Shown here: positions 7,879 through 16,621 of the stretch, piece by piece
Numbering within the stretch: the stretch's first letter is position 1
Layout of the letters: every line of letters starts with the position of its first letter
DNA from: Cryomorphaceae bacterium
GTDB lineage: Bacteria > Bacteroidota > Bacteroidia > Flavobacteriales_D > Crocinitomicaceae
Assembly: GCA_027485365.1 (NCBI GenBank)
Contig: JAIXRD010000289.1
Coordinates: 1 to 31,195, forward strand
Direction of reading: 5' to 3'
Length of the DNA: 31,195 nucleotides
Made by a program: the position numbers and the translations under genes
Notes under the pieces: generated by a model
The model's input: only the letters and a program-made list of their open reading frames with translations
What the model was told of the DNA's origin: nothing
The model's database searches: none

Positions 7879-9713
7879 GATTGAAAACTAAAATAATACC
7901 ATATAAACAAGCTGTTTGTATCATTTCCATTTAGAAATGACTTTACTTCGCGCGCCAATTCAGTTGCCTTAAAAATCCCTTGCTCCTTGAGAAATCTTGG
8001 TTCGATGAAATCCAACAGTTCAGATTTTAAATAATCCCTCATCCATGCAGAAATTGGGATAGCGAATCCTTTTTTAGGTCCTTGCATTAAGGTCTGAGGA
8101 AGCAAATCATGTGTAATATGTTTCAAAAGAATTTTAGTGTCTTTCCCATCACATTTATAGTGATCTGGTACTTGCGCCAAGAACTCAAATAATTCATGAT
8201 CTAAAAACGGTTCTCTACCTTCCAATCCAACAGCCATTGTCGCACGATCCACTTTATACAGAATGTCATTCGGGAGATAGTTGACGCTGTCGTTGAGTAA
8301 CATGGTTGACAGAGGCGATCTTCCTTGAAAAAAGGGCAGATTATTCGGAATGTTACGTTGGTTAATAAACTTATTTAACTGGTCATTAGACATGGAGGTG
8401 GTCATGGCATGCATGTACGACTCTACTGAAAAATCACTTAATAGGCGGGCGAATTTTTGCGCACGTTGCGCTTTTAACCCAGCGAGTCCAATGGCTCCGA
8501 TGGAATTAGCGATGCTTGAACCTACCCAACTCGGCAGGTAACGAACCGCATTGGGAATACGGGAATAATAGAGGTGTCTGTTATACCCTGCGAATAATTC
8601 ATCCCCTCCATCAGCACTTAAGGCTACCTTCACCGAATTGGCCGCATGTTTTGCTACAAGATATGTTGGGATAGCACTGCTATCAGCGAAAGGTTCGTCA
8701 TAGATCGTGGGTAGCAGCGGAATTACCTGCAATGCTTCACGCAAATCACAGGTGATTTCTGTGTGTGCAGTTCCTAAGTAATCGGCAATTTGTTTTGCTT
8801 TTGGTCCTTCGTTTAACCCAGCTTCAGGCACAGCAACCGTGAAGGTTCTAAGATCTTTGTGTGTTTGTGTCAAACATGCAGCGGTAGTTGCCGAATCATA
8901 TCCTCCAGAAAGGAACAATCCAACAGGCACATCAGCCACCATTCGTAAATTAATGGAATCAAATAGCAATTCTTGCGTATGCCTTTTTGCTTCCTCAAAA
9001 GAAATTGACAAAGGGGCTTTTTGAAACGCTTGCTCAGGACTCCAAAACGTATTTTTCTCTAGGTGCAGGGTATTGCAATCAATCGTTACAATTGTTCCTG
9101 GTTCCACTTTATAGGTTTGATTAAAAATGGAATGTGGAGAAGGGATGTTACCGTATTGGAAAAAATACCAAATACTCTCCAAGTTAAGTTCTTTTTTGTA
9201 CCTCGGATGAACGTGCAAGGGTTTTAACTCGCTTCCAAACAATAGCAAGTGATTATCTAGAAAGTAATAAAGGGGTTTAACTCCAAAGCGATCCCGAATT
9301 AAATACAACTTCTGAGCTGAACGATCGAAAATAGTCAAGGAAAACATTCCTTTGAAATATGCAAGAGCCTTTACGTTCCACGCATGAAATGCAAGAAGTA
9401 CAACTTCCGTGTCTGAATTCGTTTTAAATGAATACCCTGCGGCAGTCAGTTTCTCCTTAAGTTCTTTATAGTTATAAATCTCGCCATTAAACACCATGGA
9501 AAGGTGTTCAAAATGTACCGGTTGATTTGATAAAGTACTGGTATCAATAATAGATAAGCGACGGTGTGCTAACCCTAAAGAAAAGGCATCCGAATCCAAA
9601 AAATACTCGCCTGCTGCATCCGGACCTCGATGGGACAAGGAATCCCTCATACCCACAAGCACTTCGTTTGAAGTCTGTTTAGTTAAATCAATAAATCCGG
9701 CGATTCCACACAT
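7857..9713 (-). CDS. asnB: Asparagine synthase (glutamine-hydrolysing)
   Basis: A 618-residue two-domain amidotransferase. The N-terminal class II glutaminase domain (2-~210) has the catalytic Cys2, RRLSI (51-55), NGEIYNY (76-82) and the RDRFGVKPLYY motif (140-150). The synthetase domain has the ATP-binding SGGYDS loop (269-274) and the conserved ALSADGGDELFAGYNRH segment. The SGGYDS form and the length are typical of AsnB paralogues found in surface-polysaccharide loci, which may amidate sugars rather than aspartate; that reading is inferred. Its start overlaps the stop of the upstream membrane-protein gene by one base (TGATG), and its 3' end overlaps menC, so it is clearly operonic. Confidence 0.93.
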   Translation of the reverse strand: MCGIAGFIDLTKQTSNEVLVGMRDSLSHRGPDAAGEYFLDSDAFSLGLAHRRLSIIDTSTLSNQPVHFEHLSMVFNGEIYNYKELKEKLTAAGYSFKTNSDTEVVLLAFHAWNVKALAYFKGMFSLTIFDRSAQKLYLIRDRFGVKPLYYFLDNHLLLFGSELKPLHVHPRYKKELNLESIWYFFQYGNIPSPHSIFNQTYKVEPGTIVTIDCNTLHLEKNTFWSPEQAFQKAPLSISFEEAKRHTQELLFDSINLRMVADVPVGLFLSGGYDSATTAACLTQTHKDLRTFTVAVPEAGLNEGPKAKQIADYLGTAHTEITCDLREALQVIPLLPTIYDEPFADSSAIPTYLVAKHAANSVKVALSADGGDELFAGYNRHLYYSRIPNAVRYLPSWVGSSIANSIGAIGLAGLKAQRAQKFARLLSDFSVESYMHAMTTSMSNDQLNKFINQRNIPNNLPFFQGRSPLSTMLLNDSVNYLPNDILYKVDRATMAVGLEGREPFLDHELFEFLAQVPDHYKCDGKDTKILLKHITHDLLPQTLMQGPKKGFAIPISAWMRDYLKSELLDFIEPRFLKEQGIFKATELAREVKSFLNGNDTNSLFIWYYFSFQSWYKQWM

Positions 9714-11053
9714 CAGGTTGTACTTGTTACTTTAGGTTTACGAAACGTTAATAAAAGGAAGAAAAAAGGCAATGCAATCGCTCGAATTCGAACAAGTACC
9801 CCAAAGAGAATTGAAGTATATCCTGCCATAAAAGCAATGAGCAAAACAAAGGTGAATGCATAAATTGCGAACTCACTTTTGAACAAATATCTTATGTTAC
9901 TAAATACATTCTTATTAACTAAAAACAAAAGGGAAAAGAAGATGAGTAATAAACTCTCCAATTCATTAACCACGAAATTCAGCCCAAGATTCTCAGTAAT
10001 AAAAGGTCGATAGAGGGCAATAAAAACGGATTCTGGCATGGCTAACAAGATACCGGTTGGGGTGCCATCCATGGTCGAAAGCTCATATTTTGCCCCAGAA
10101 TAAATCGGATTTTGACTAAAATCTGATTGGGTAATCTGTGCTTCTTGAAATAAGGCTTGGGTTTGTTCGGCATTAGCAATAAATATAAAACCACTCACCA
10201 ATAGCGCATATACAAACAATCGAAATAATAACAAAATTACTGGACGTTGTGATAAGCGGCTGCCATAGCGAACCACAATTGAAAGTAAAAAAGGTCCAAT
10301 AATGGCAAGTGCAATGAACTGACGGAGATTCAAAATCAAGTAGAAGATAAATGCCATTAATAATACACGCCAAATGGAACGTTTTGGGTCCCATTTAAGC
10401 CAAAGAAATAATTGATATATAAGCAATAAGGAAAGGGTATACACTTGACTATCCTTACTAATTCCCGAACACCAAAAGGTCACTGATGGAAAAAACAAAA
10501 ATGCAAACATTACGGCTTTTGAATTAAACGCTTCATTGGTTGTAATGCGATAAACCATAAGCCATGAAGTAAAAAACACAAAGGATGCAATGAGGAGTGT
10601 GGTAGCCCAAAAGCTATTGAAGGTAAGCACTGAAAGGATTGAGAGTGTTTTTGCGGCATTCCAAGCTTCTGATTCTCGCCAAATCCAACCTGGAGGATAA
10701 CCAGTTTCCGAATTAAAATGATAGGTAATACCCAGCGATCTTTCCGTGCTCCAAAGTTCTTGAATATATCCCATCGGGTTGTCTACAAAGAGTTTATTCA
10801 GTACTGTCGCACTCTCCCAATATGCATTAATGTCGCCGCCACCGAGAGCAAATAGATAAACCAAAGCAAATACGAGTGCGAAAAATATTTTGAATCCCCA
10901 CCCGAGATAAAAAAACCGTGAGATGTTGATGTTATTGTATCGTGAACGTATCGACCGACCGATCCAATAGAGTATAAACATCCAAAGTATTATACTTAAG
11001 CCTTCGGCAACAGAGAATATTTGCACTTGATTCATTGAGATAAAGTTAACCAA
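9713..11053 (-). CDS. Polytopic membrane protein, GT-C-like
   Basis: A 446-residue integral membrane protein with about ten hydrophobic helices. After TM2 there is a conserved-looking exposed loop GGGDINAYWESA, and a SGISKDS motif follows a later helix. Acidic residues in the first loop and a G-I-x-K-D motif are reminiscent of membrane glycosyltransferases of the GT-C fold that use polyprenyl-linked donors, but no family assignment is certain. ATG 11035 is an alternative start 18 bp downstream. It lies 4 bp after rlmH and overlaps asnB by one base. The neighbouring GT2 and AsnB suggest a part in envelope glycan synthesis. Confidence 0.75.
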   Translation of the reverse strand: MVNFISMNQVQIFSVAEGLSIILWMFILYWIGRSIRSRYNNINISRFFYLGWGFKIFFALVFALVYLFALGGGDINAYWESATVLNKLFVDNPMGYIQELWSTERSLGITYHFNSETGYPPGWIWRESEAWNAAKTLSILSVLTFNSFWATTLLIASFVFFTSWLMVYRITTNEAFNSKAVMFAFLFFPSVTFWCSGISKDSQVYTLSLLLIYQLFLWLKWDPKRSIWRVLLMAFIFYLILNLRQFIALAIIGPFLLSIVVRYGSRLSQRPVILLLFRLFVYALLVSGFIFIANAEQTQALFQEAQITQSDFSQNPIYSGAKYELSTMDGTPTGILLAMPESVFIALYRPFITENLGLNFVVNELESLLLIFFSLLFLVNKNVFSNIRYLFKSEFAIYAFTFVLLIAFMAGYTSILFGVLVRIRAIALPFFFLLLTFRKPKVTSTT

Positions 11054-11057
11054 TCTC

Positions 11058-11531
11058 TTAGGAGTGATGGTATTTTTCGCCTTTATTTATGGTACATGCC
11101 CTGTAAAGCTGCTCAAGAAAAATAGTGCGTACCATTTGATGTGAGAACGTCATTTTTGATAAGGACATTTTACCATTGGAGCGGGCATATAGCTCGTCCG
11201 AAAAACCAAATGCACCGCCAATACAAAAGGTGATTTTTTTTGCGCTGTGTAATTCATGATTGGCGAGCAAAAGAGCAAATCCTTCCGAGGTATAGCTTGT
11301 TCCTTGTTCATCCAGTAAAATAACATGCTGATCTTCTGATATTTTAGATAAAAACAATTGTCCTTCTTTATCTTTTAACTGCGAAGTGTTTAAGGATGCC
11401 GCTTGTTTTACATCAGGTAATTCAATGCGCTCATAGCTCACATAATGGCTCAGGCGTTTTTCATAGGTTTGCTCTAACTCTTTGAGGGCATTGGATACCG
11501 TTTTCCCAATGAACATCAATCGAACCTTCAT
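11058..11531 (-). CDS. rlmH: 23S rRNA (pseudouridine-1915 N3)-methyltransferase RlmH
   Basis: A 157-residue SPOUT-class methyltransferase that modifies pseudouridine 1915 in helix 69 of 23S rRNA using S-adenosylmethionine. Length and motifs match the family: start MKVRLMFIGKT, the central HVILLDEQG, the knotted SAM site FCIGGAFGFSDE, and the C-terminal EQLYRACTINKGEKYHH. It lies one base after the GT2 gene and four before the membrane protein gene, so it is translated from the same message. Confidence 0.97.
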   Translation of the reverse strand: MKVRLMFIGKTVSNALKELEQTYEKRLSHYVSYERIELPDVKQAASLNTSQLKDKEGQLFLSKISEDQHVILLDEQGTSYTSEGFALLLANHELHSAKKITFCIGGAFGFSDELYARSNGKMSLSKMTFSHQMVRTIFLEQLYRACTINKGEKYHHS

Positions 11532-11532
11532 G

Positions 11533-13446
11533 TTAACGACCCGTTCTTACTTCCTTAAGTGTATTAAAGAAAATTATACCGTATCCAATGGTTAACATCA
11601 AATGGAAAGGAACCATCCCTAAATCACCAAAAGCCAAGCGATTTAAGGCAGTAAATCCGAAAATCAACATAAATATGCCTTCGGCAACATTCAAAATTGA
11701 TAAACTTTTCTTGTCGTATTTATTTCCTGTAAACTCATCCTTTTGAGCCACATTGAATTTTGGAGTCCTTACAAAGGAACTTTTTATCCGAAGATAGCCT
11801 TCAATTACTGCTACCGCATTGCTCATGGACAAGGCCATAGATACCGTCAAGAACTGAACGAAACGCTTAATGAATTTAAATAAATCATTCCAAAATCTCC
11901 CGGTTTTGTCTCGGTAAGAATTCCAATAATAAAAAGCAAGGAATACGGTACTTGAAATGAAAAATGCACCAAATTGAACGAAATAATTCAAATCAGAAAA
12001 AGAATCCTTGATGTGCAAAATAAATAAACTAAGAATCGATAAGATTAAGATGAAAACAAACACCGAGGAGTTAAATAAATGGGCCATTCCATGCACTCGA
12101 TCCGAGAATTTTACGCCAGGATGTGTGAGTAATTTGCCCCGCATTTTAATAAAGCACTCTGCCCCACCTTTCATCCAACGATGCTGTTGACTCTTTAATG
12201 CAGACATGGTAATTGGCAATTCTGCCGGCGACTCCACATCTTCTAAATAAGTAAACTTCCACCCCCTCATTTGTGCACGGTAGCTTAAATCTAAGTCCTC
12301 TGTAATGGTATCGTGTTCCCATCCGCCTGCATCTTCAATGCACTTTTTCCTCCAAATTCCCGCAGTACCATTAAAATTTATAAAATGTCCTGTAGAATTT
12401 CGGCCTTGTTGTTCAATGGCAAAATGACCATTCAGTCCAAAGGCTTGAAGTTCTGTTAGAAGGGAATATGATTTATTCAAGTGACCCCAACGCGTCTGTA
12501 CTACCCCAACTTGTTCGTTATTGAAGTAAGGAACGGTGCGTAATAAGAAATTTTCATCTGGAACAAAATCAGCATCAAAAATCGCAATGAAGTCACCGGT
12601 AACACGGTCCATTGCAGCATCCAGTGCTCCGGCCTTATACCCTGTTCGATCCACGCGGTGAATGTGTTGAATATTTACCCCTGTAGCAGCAATTTCAGCC
12701 ACTTTTTTAGCGATAATTTCTTTGGTTTCATCCGTAGAGTCATCCAATACCTGAATTTGTAATTTATCTTTTGGATAGGCGAATCGTGCAGCGGTTTCAA
12801 TAATTCGTTCAGCAACATACATTTCGTTAAACATTGGAAGTTGAATTGTAACCTTTGGTGCGTGCTCCAAATCAAACGAAGGCATTGGTGCTTGAGGATT
12901 GCGTTTTGACCTTCTGTAGGCAATGGCTAATGAAAGTTGAATCACGCTGTAGTAAAAAATCATAACTAAACAGAGGCCATAAATGACTAGAATTACCCGA
13001 GCCAACATGTGTGACCAATAATGTTCTTGTATCACTTTTTTACCATTAACCACCGTGGTTCTATCTCCCCAATTGAATAACCAAGTTACTTTCAAACGGG
13101 CAGCAAAAGGCTGTGTCTTACTGAAGGTATAATGCTCTAAATGTTCTTTCGCATTAGTTTTAAATACCTTTAGGGTGTCTTTTCTGTAATCTCTGTCAGT
13201 TAGAATTAGGATATTTTCACCAATCGGAACATTATTAAATGTAAACACCCCATCGCGTGTTTCTGTTTTGAATCGTTCTCCGGTCTCCTTTGAAACCAAC
13301 AACAAGGAAACCTCATCTACATCCCTGCGTGTTTTAAAATCAACCAAATACCCTTTGATTAATTTAGATCTGTACCTCATGGTAGAAGCAAGGGCATCCT
13401 GATTAAAGGCAATAATCAGTAGGCTGAATAAAAGTAATTTTCTCAT
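11533..13446 (-). CDS. Processive GT2 glycosyltransferase with N-terminal carboxypeptidase-regulatory-like domain
   Basis: A 637-residue membrane glycosyltransferase, similar in its catalytic part to cellulose-synthase-type GT2 enzymes. After a signal-like helix (1-21) comes a domain at about 28-100 with the KGYLVDFKTRRDVDEV...GVFTFNNVPIGENI pattern of carboxypeptidase-regulatory-like beta-sandwiches. A transmembrane helix lies near 150-175. The GT2 domain (about 195-430) has IFDADFVPD, the TEDLDLSYRA acceptor motif and QQHRW. At least four C-terminal helices follow. ATG 13446 is chosen because the longer TTG 13482 lies inside the promoter box. It is the first gene of the five-gene operon and its stop is one base from rlmH. 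Product and acceptor are unknown; the periplasmic domain fusion is unusual in this enzyme class. Confidence 0.87.
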   Translation of the reverse strand: MRKLLLFSLLIIAFNQDALASTMRYRSKLIKGYLVDFKTRRDVDEVSLLLVSKETGERFKTETRDGVFTFNNVPIGENILILTDRDYRKDTLKVFKTNAKEHLEHYTFSKTQPFAARLKVTWLFNWGDRTTVVNGKKVIQEHYWSHMLARVILVIYGLCLVMIFYYSVIQLSLAIAYRRSKRNPQAPMPSFDLEHAPKVTIQLPMFNEMYVAERIIETAARFAYPKDKLQIQVLDDSTDETKEIIAKKVAEIAATGVNIQHIHRVDRTGYKAGALDAAMDRVTGDFIAIFDADFVPDENFLLRTVPYFNNEQVGVVQTRWGHLNKSYSLLTELQAFGLNGHFAIEQQGRNSTGHFINFNGTAGIWRKKCIEDAGGWEHDTITEDLDLSYRAQMRGWKFTYLEDVESPAELPITMSALKSQQHRWMKGGAECFIKMRGKLLTHPGVKFSDRVHGMAHLFNSSVFVFILILSILSLFILHIKDSFSDLNYFVQFGAFFISSTVFLAFYYWNSYRDKTGRFWNDLFKFIKRFVQFLTVSMALSMSNAVAVIEGYLRIKSSFVRTPKFNVAQKDEFTGNKYDKKSLSILNVAEGIFMLIFGFTALNRLAFGDLGMVPFHLMLTIGYGIIFFNTLKEVRTGR

Positions 13447-13479
13447 ATTAAACTTATGGCGCAGGTTGATTTCAAGGAG

Positions 13480-13487
13480 CAAAGATA
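13480..13487 (-). promoter_or_regulatory. -7 promoter box of the GT2-rlmH-asnB-menC operon
   Basis: TATCTTTG on the minus strand is an exact TAnnTTTG match, three bases beyond the stop codon of the S46 peptidase gene. It gives a leader of about 30 nt before ATG 13446, the longest short leader in the window. No convincing -33 TTG is visible. Confidence 0.65.
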
Positions 13488-13489
13488 AA

Positions 13490-15622
13490 TTAATCTTTGA
13501 TTAAAGTCATTTCATTGACTAAATGCGTTGCTCCGGAGTAAATATCCATCACCCAAAGCACATAGCGAATGTCCACTACAATATTCCGACAACGGTTCGG
13601 ATCAAACAAATAATCACTCATAGTACTTTCCCAGGATCTGTCAAAGTTCAAGCCCATCAAATTTCCTTTTTCATCTAACACCGGAGAGCCTGAATTACCT
13701 CCTGTAGTGTGATTAGAACCTGTGAAACAAACCCATAATTCGCCGTCTTGCGCATAAGGCCCATAGGTTTTATTCGTTGCCAATTCGAACATTCTTGGCA
13801 ACAATTCAAAATCCGGGTTTCCGGTTCTGTTTTTAGCAATCAGTCCATCCAAGGTGGTATGTTCGGTGTAGGCCATGCCATCTACCGGGGAAGACCCTTC
13901 CAGTTGTCCGTATGTAAGACGCAAGGTCGAATTGGCATCTGGCCAATGTTTATCATTTGGGAACATGGTATATTTCCCTTCTACGTATCGCTGCATCAAG
14001 GTGGTGATTTTAGCCTGATATTGTCGGAAGGCTTTATCTACCTCTTGTACAAATATCGGGTAATAGGTATTATAAAAAATGTAAGCAGGGTCCTTAGTTA
14101 GTTTCTTAGATGATTTATTGGAATAAGATGTTACAAATTGAATAAACCGTGTAGAGTCCGTGTAAATTGACTTGCCATATATTTCACCTGAGAGTGCTGC
14201 AACATTAATCAAGCTCCAAGTATTATTTGCTGAGACTTCAGAACGTTGGTATTGCAAGGTTAAGGCATTAAAGATTGATTGATCTATACCCCTGTTATAA
14301 TTTTTAAAAAAGGCTCTTGCACTGGCAATTAGTTTATTCTTTTCCGCAGAAAACACCTCGGCAGAGACTCCAGTATTCCATCCGTTGAATAACTCGCTCG
14401 AAGCTTTTATCATTTTAAAAAATTCAGGACCGTAGAAAAAATATTCAACCCCCATGGCATAGCGGTATTCATTATCAGAATTATTCTTTATATGCTGGTT
14501 CAAGGAATCTAAGGCGTCTGAATACTTCTTCCATTCCGGTTTAGATTCGGCCATTTTTCTATATGCCGCTTCCTCACGTTGTTTGACTGCAACACCGTCT
14601 AAATTTTTCAAGCCTTCCACCTGTCCTATCCATTTTTTCCAAGCGTTAGCTATGGATGCTTGCTTGGCGGAATATTGAATACGAATCAAATCAGATGATT
14701 GCATGCCGGCATCAATTGCAGCTAAGCTTTGATCTCGCATCTCAATGCGCGCAGGGCGTTCTTTTTCAATGATAAATTTCAAATATTCAGAAACTACGTG
14801 CTGTTCGGTGACACCGGGAAATCCGTACACCATGGTAAAATCACCTTCTTTTCGATCCTTAAATGAAATATTTAAATACTGAATCGGCGTGTATGGAACA
14901 TTATCCGCTGAATATGAGGCGGGTTTATTATCCGGCCCGGCATAAATTCTAAATACCGAGAAATCTCCCGTATGTCTTGGCCAAACCCAATTATCGGTAT
15001 CTCCACCAAATTTTCCAATAGAATTAGGAGGAGTACCTACAAACCTAATATCTTTAAAAACCTCCTTTACCATCAAGTAATAGGCGTTTCCATAATCAAA
15101 GGCTTTAACTTCCGCCTCATAATGTGTTCCTTCGATGGCTGTTTTTACAATTGCAGCGATGTTTGCCGCTATAACCGTCCGGTCTTGTTTACCTTGTGCA
15201 TTCTGTAATACCAAGGCGGTGACATCCTCGATCCGAACGATGCGTGTTGCCGTTAGGCCAGGATTGGTTAATTCATCTTTTTTTTCTTTTGCCCAAAATC
15301 CATTTTTCAGGTAGTCGTGTTCTAAACTGGAATGTGACTGAATTTGAGAATACCCACAGTGATGATTGGTCAACAATAGCCCTTGACTTGAAACCAATTC
15401 AGCGGTACAACCTCCACCAAACTGAAAAATAGCATCTTTCAAACTGGCATGGTTTACACTGTATATTTGGTCAGCGGTCAATTTCATTCCCCGCGCTTGC
15501 ATATCTGATTCAAAGGCTTTAATAAGCAAGGGAATAAGCATGCCTTCATCGGCCCTAAGGGATCCAAAAAGGATGGTAAAAGAAAATAAAAGGGTGAAGA
15601 ATTTCAATTTCATGTTAATCAT
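13490..15622 (-). CDS. S46 family dipeptidyl-peptidase, DPP11-like
   Basis: A 710-residue periplasmic serine exopeptidase that removes dipeptides from peptide N-termini. The signal peptide covers about residues 1-24. The catalytic triad fits the family: the NHHCGY His (about 87), Asp220 in RHTGDF following GGDTDNW, and Ser644 in GGNSGSP. Arg662 in NFDRSWE lies exactly 18 residues after the serine. This matches the spacing of Ser655 and Arg673 in Porphyromonas gingivalis DPP11, where Arg gives Asp/Glu preference; DPP7 has Gly there. DPP11-like specificity is therefore inferred. ATG 15613 is an alternative start that also leaves a good signal peptide. A TACTTTTG box ends five bases before ATG 15622. 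The gene probably forms its own unit, divergent from ribF. Confidence 0.94.
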   Translation of the reverse strand: MINMKLKFFTLLFSFTILFGSLRADEGMLIPLLIKAFESDMQARGMKLTADQIYSVNHASLKDAIFQFGGGCTAELVSSQGLLLTNHHCGYSQIQSHSSLEHDYLKNGFWAKEKKDELTNPGLTATRIVRIEDVTALVLQNAQGKQDRTVIAANIAAIVKTAIEGTHYEAEVKAFDYGNAYYLMVKEVFKDIRFVGTPPNSIGKFGGDTDNWVWPRHTGDFSVFRIYAGPDNKPASYSADNVPYTPIQYLNISFKDRKEGDFTMVYGFPGVTEQHVVSEYLKFIIEKERPARIEMRDQSLAAIDAGMQSSDLIRIQYSAKQASIANAWKKWIGQVEGLKNLDGVAVKQREEAAYRKMAESKPEWKKYSDALDSLNQHIKNNSDNEYRYAMGVEYFFYGPEFFKMIKASSELFNGWNTGVSAEVFSAEKNKLIASARAFFKNYNRGIDQSIFNALTLQYQRSEVSANNTWSLINVAALSGEIYGKSIYTDSTRFIQFVTSYSNKSSKKLTKDPAYIFYNTYYPIFVQEVDKAFRQYQAKITTLMQRYVEGKYTMFPNDKHWPDANSTLRLTYGQLEGSSPVDGMAYTEHTTLDGLIAKNRTGNPDFELLPRMFELATNKTYGPYAQDGELWVCFTGSNHTTGGNSGSPVLDEKGNLMGLNFDRSWESTMSDYLFDPNRCRNIVVDIRYVLWVMDIYSGATHLVNEMTLIKD

Positions 15623-15627
15623 TTTTC

Positions 15628-15635
15628 CAAAAGTA
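15628..15635 (-). promoter_or_regulatory. -7 promoter box of the S46 peptidase gene
   Basis: TACTTTTG on the minus strand is an exact TAnnTTTG match five bases before ATG 15622. It implies a leader of only 1-2 nt for that start, or about 11 nt if ATG 15613 is used. Confidence 0.6.
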
Positions 15636-15672
15636 CTTCAAAAGTTTAAAATCCACGTTTATTTGGATTGCT

Positions 15673-15680
15673 TACCTTTG
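15673..15680 (+). promoter_or_regulatory. -7 promoter box of ribF
   Basis: TACCTTTG matches TAnnTTTG exactly and lies 11 bases before ATG 15692, giving a leader of about 7-8 nt. A longer in-frame start at TTG 15668 is upstream of the box and therefore unlikely. Confidence 0.65.
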
Positions 15681-15691
15681 CGCCTCAGATA

Positions 15692-16621
15692 ATGAAGGTA
15701 TTAACAAGTTTATCATCGCTCCCCTTATTGCGGAATCCAATCGTGACCCTAGGCACCTATGATGGGGTTCATACGGGACACCGTGCGATTTTAACTCAGC
15801 TCATTGATAAAGCGAAGGAAACGGGTAAGGACAGCATGCTTATTACCTTTGATCCGCATCCCAGACAAGCCTTAGGGTTAGGAGAAATCTCTTTACTCAG
15901 CACACTGGATGAAAAGATTGAGCTCCTTTCGGAAACTGGATTAGATTATCTTTTGATATTACCATTCACTAAAGAATTCTCCAACCAAGGAGCCAGAGAC
16001 TTTATTTCGAATGTCTTGATTGAACAGTTAAACATCTCAGAAATTATATTGGGCTACGATCATAAATTCGGACATAATCGAGAGGGCGACGTTCATTTGT
16101 TAGCAGATGTACTTACCAAAACCAACCGATTCGTTACAGAAATTCCTGCGCAAGATGTCGATGAAATTATCGTAAGTTCAACAAAAATCAGAACGGCTTT
16201 AATTGAAGGGGAAGTTGAAAGCGCCAACCGTTTATTGGGGTATAATTACCAAGTAAAGGGAAAGGTAGTAAATGGAAAGCAACTTGGAAGAACCATTGGA
16301 TTTCCAACGGCAAATATTGAACCCTTGAACGATTCAAAACTAATTCCCGGTAATGGAGTTTATTCAGTAACAACTCGCATGGAAGGCATTACCTATCAAG
16401 GGATGATGAATATAGGGATTCGGCCTACTGTTAGCGATTCGAATCACCGGGTAATTGAAGTGCATTTATTTGATTTTAATTCAGATATTTACGGGGAGAC
16501 TGTAACAATCTCCCTATGTCATCGCTTACGTGGAGAACAAACGTTTTCAGGCATTGAAGAGTTAACCAAGCAATTAAAAAAAGATGAAGTCGATTCTCGT
16601 AGGTATTTCGCTAGTCTTTAG
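15692..16621 (+). CDS. ribF: Bifunctional riboflavin kinase / FAD synthetase
   Basis: A 309-residue cytoplasmic enzyme that phosphorylates riboflavin to FMN and adenylates FMN to FAD. The N-terminal FAD synthetase domain has VTLGTYDGVHTGH, FDPHPRQAL, GYDHKFGHNREG and the ISSTKIR-like SSTKIRTAL. The C-terminal riboflavin kinase domain (about 180-305) has GKQLGRTIGFPTAN and MNIGIRPTV. Start ATG 15692 gives the usual MKV... beginning and fits the promoter box. Its final 38 bp overlap the start of the leucine-rich-repeat gene. Confidence 0.97.
   Translation: MKVLTSLSSLPLLRNPIVTLGTYDGVHTGHRAILTQLIDKAKETGKDSMLITFDPHPRQALGLGEISLLSTLDEKIELLSETGLDYLLILPFTKEFSNQGARDFISNVLIEQLNISEIILGYDHKFGHNREGDVHLLADVLTKTNRFVTEIPAQDVDEIIVSSTKIRTALIEGEVESANRLLGYNYQVKGKVVNGKQLGRTIGFPTANIEPLNDSKLIPGNGVYSVTTRMEGITYQGMMNIGIRPTVSDSNHRVIEVHLFDFNSDIYGETVTISLCHRLRGEQTFSGIEELTKQLKKDEVDSRRYFASL

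Noticed and set aside
13447..13482. N-terminal extension of the GT2 protein from TTG 13482
   Set aside because: The TTG overlaps the TATCTTTG promoter box, and ATG 13446 begins a normal signal-like helix.
13748..14101. 117-codon plus-strand frame
   Set aside because: It is fully antisense to the S46 peptidase, whose family motifs are clear.
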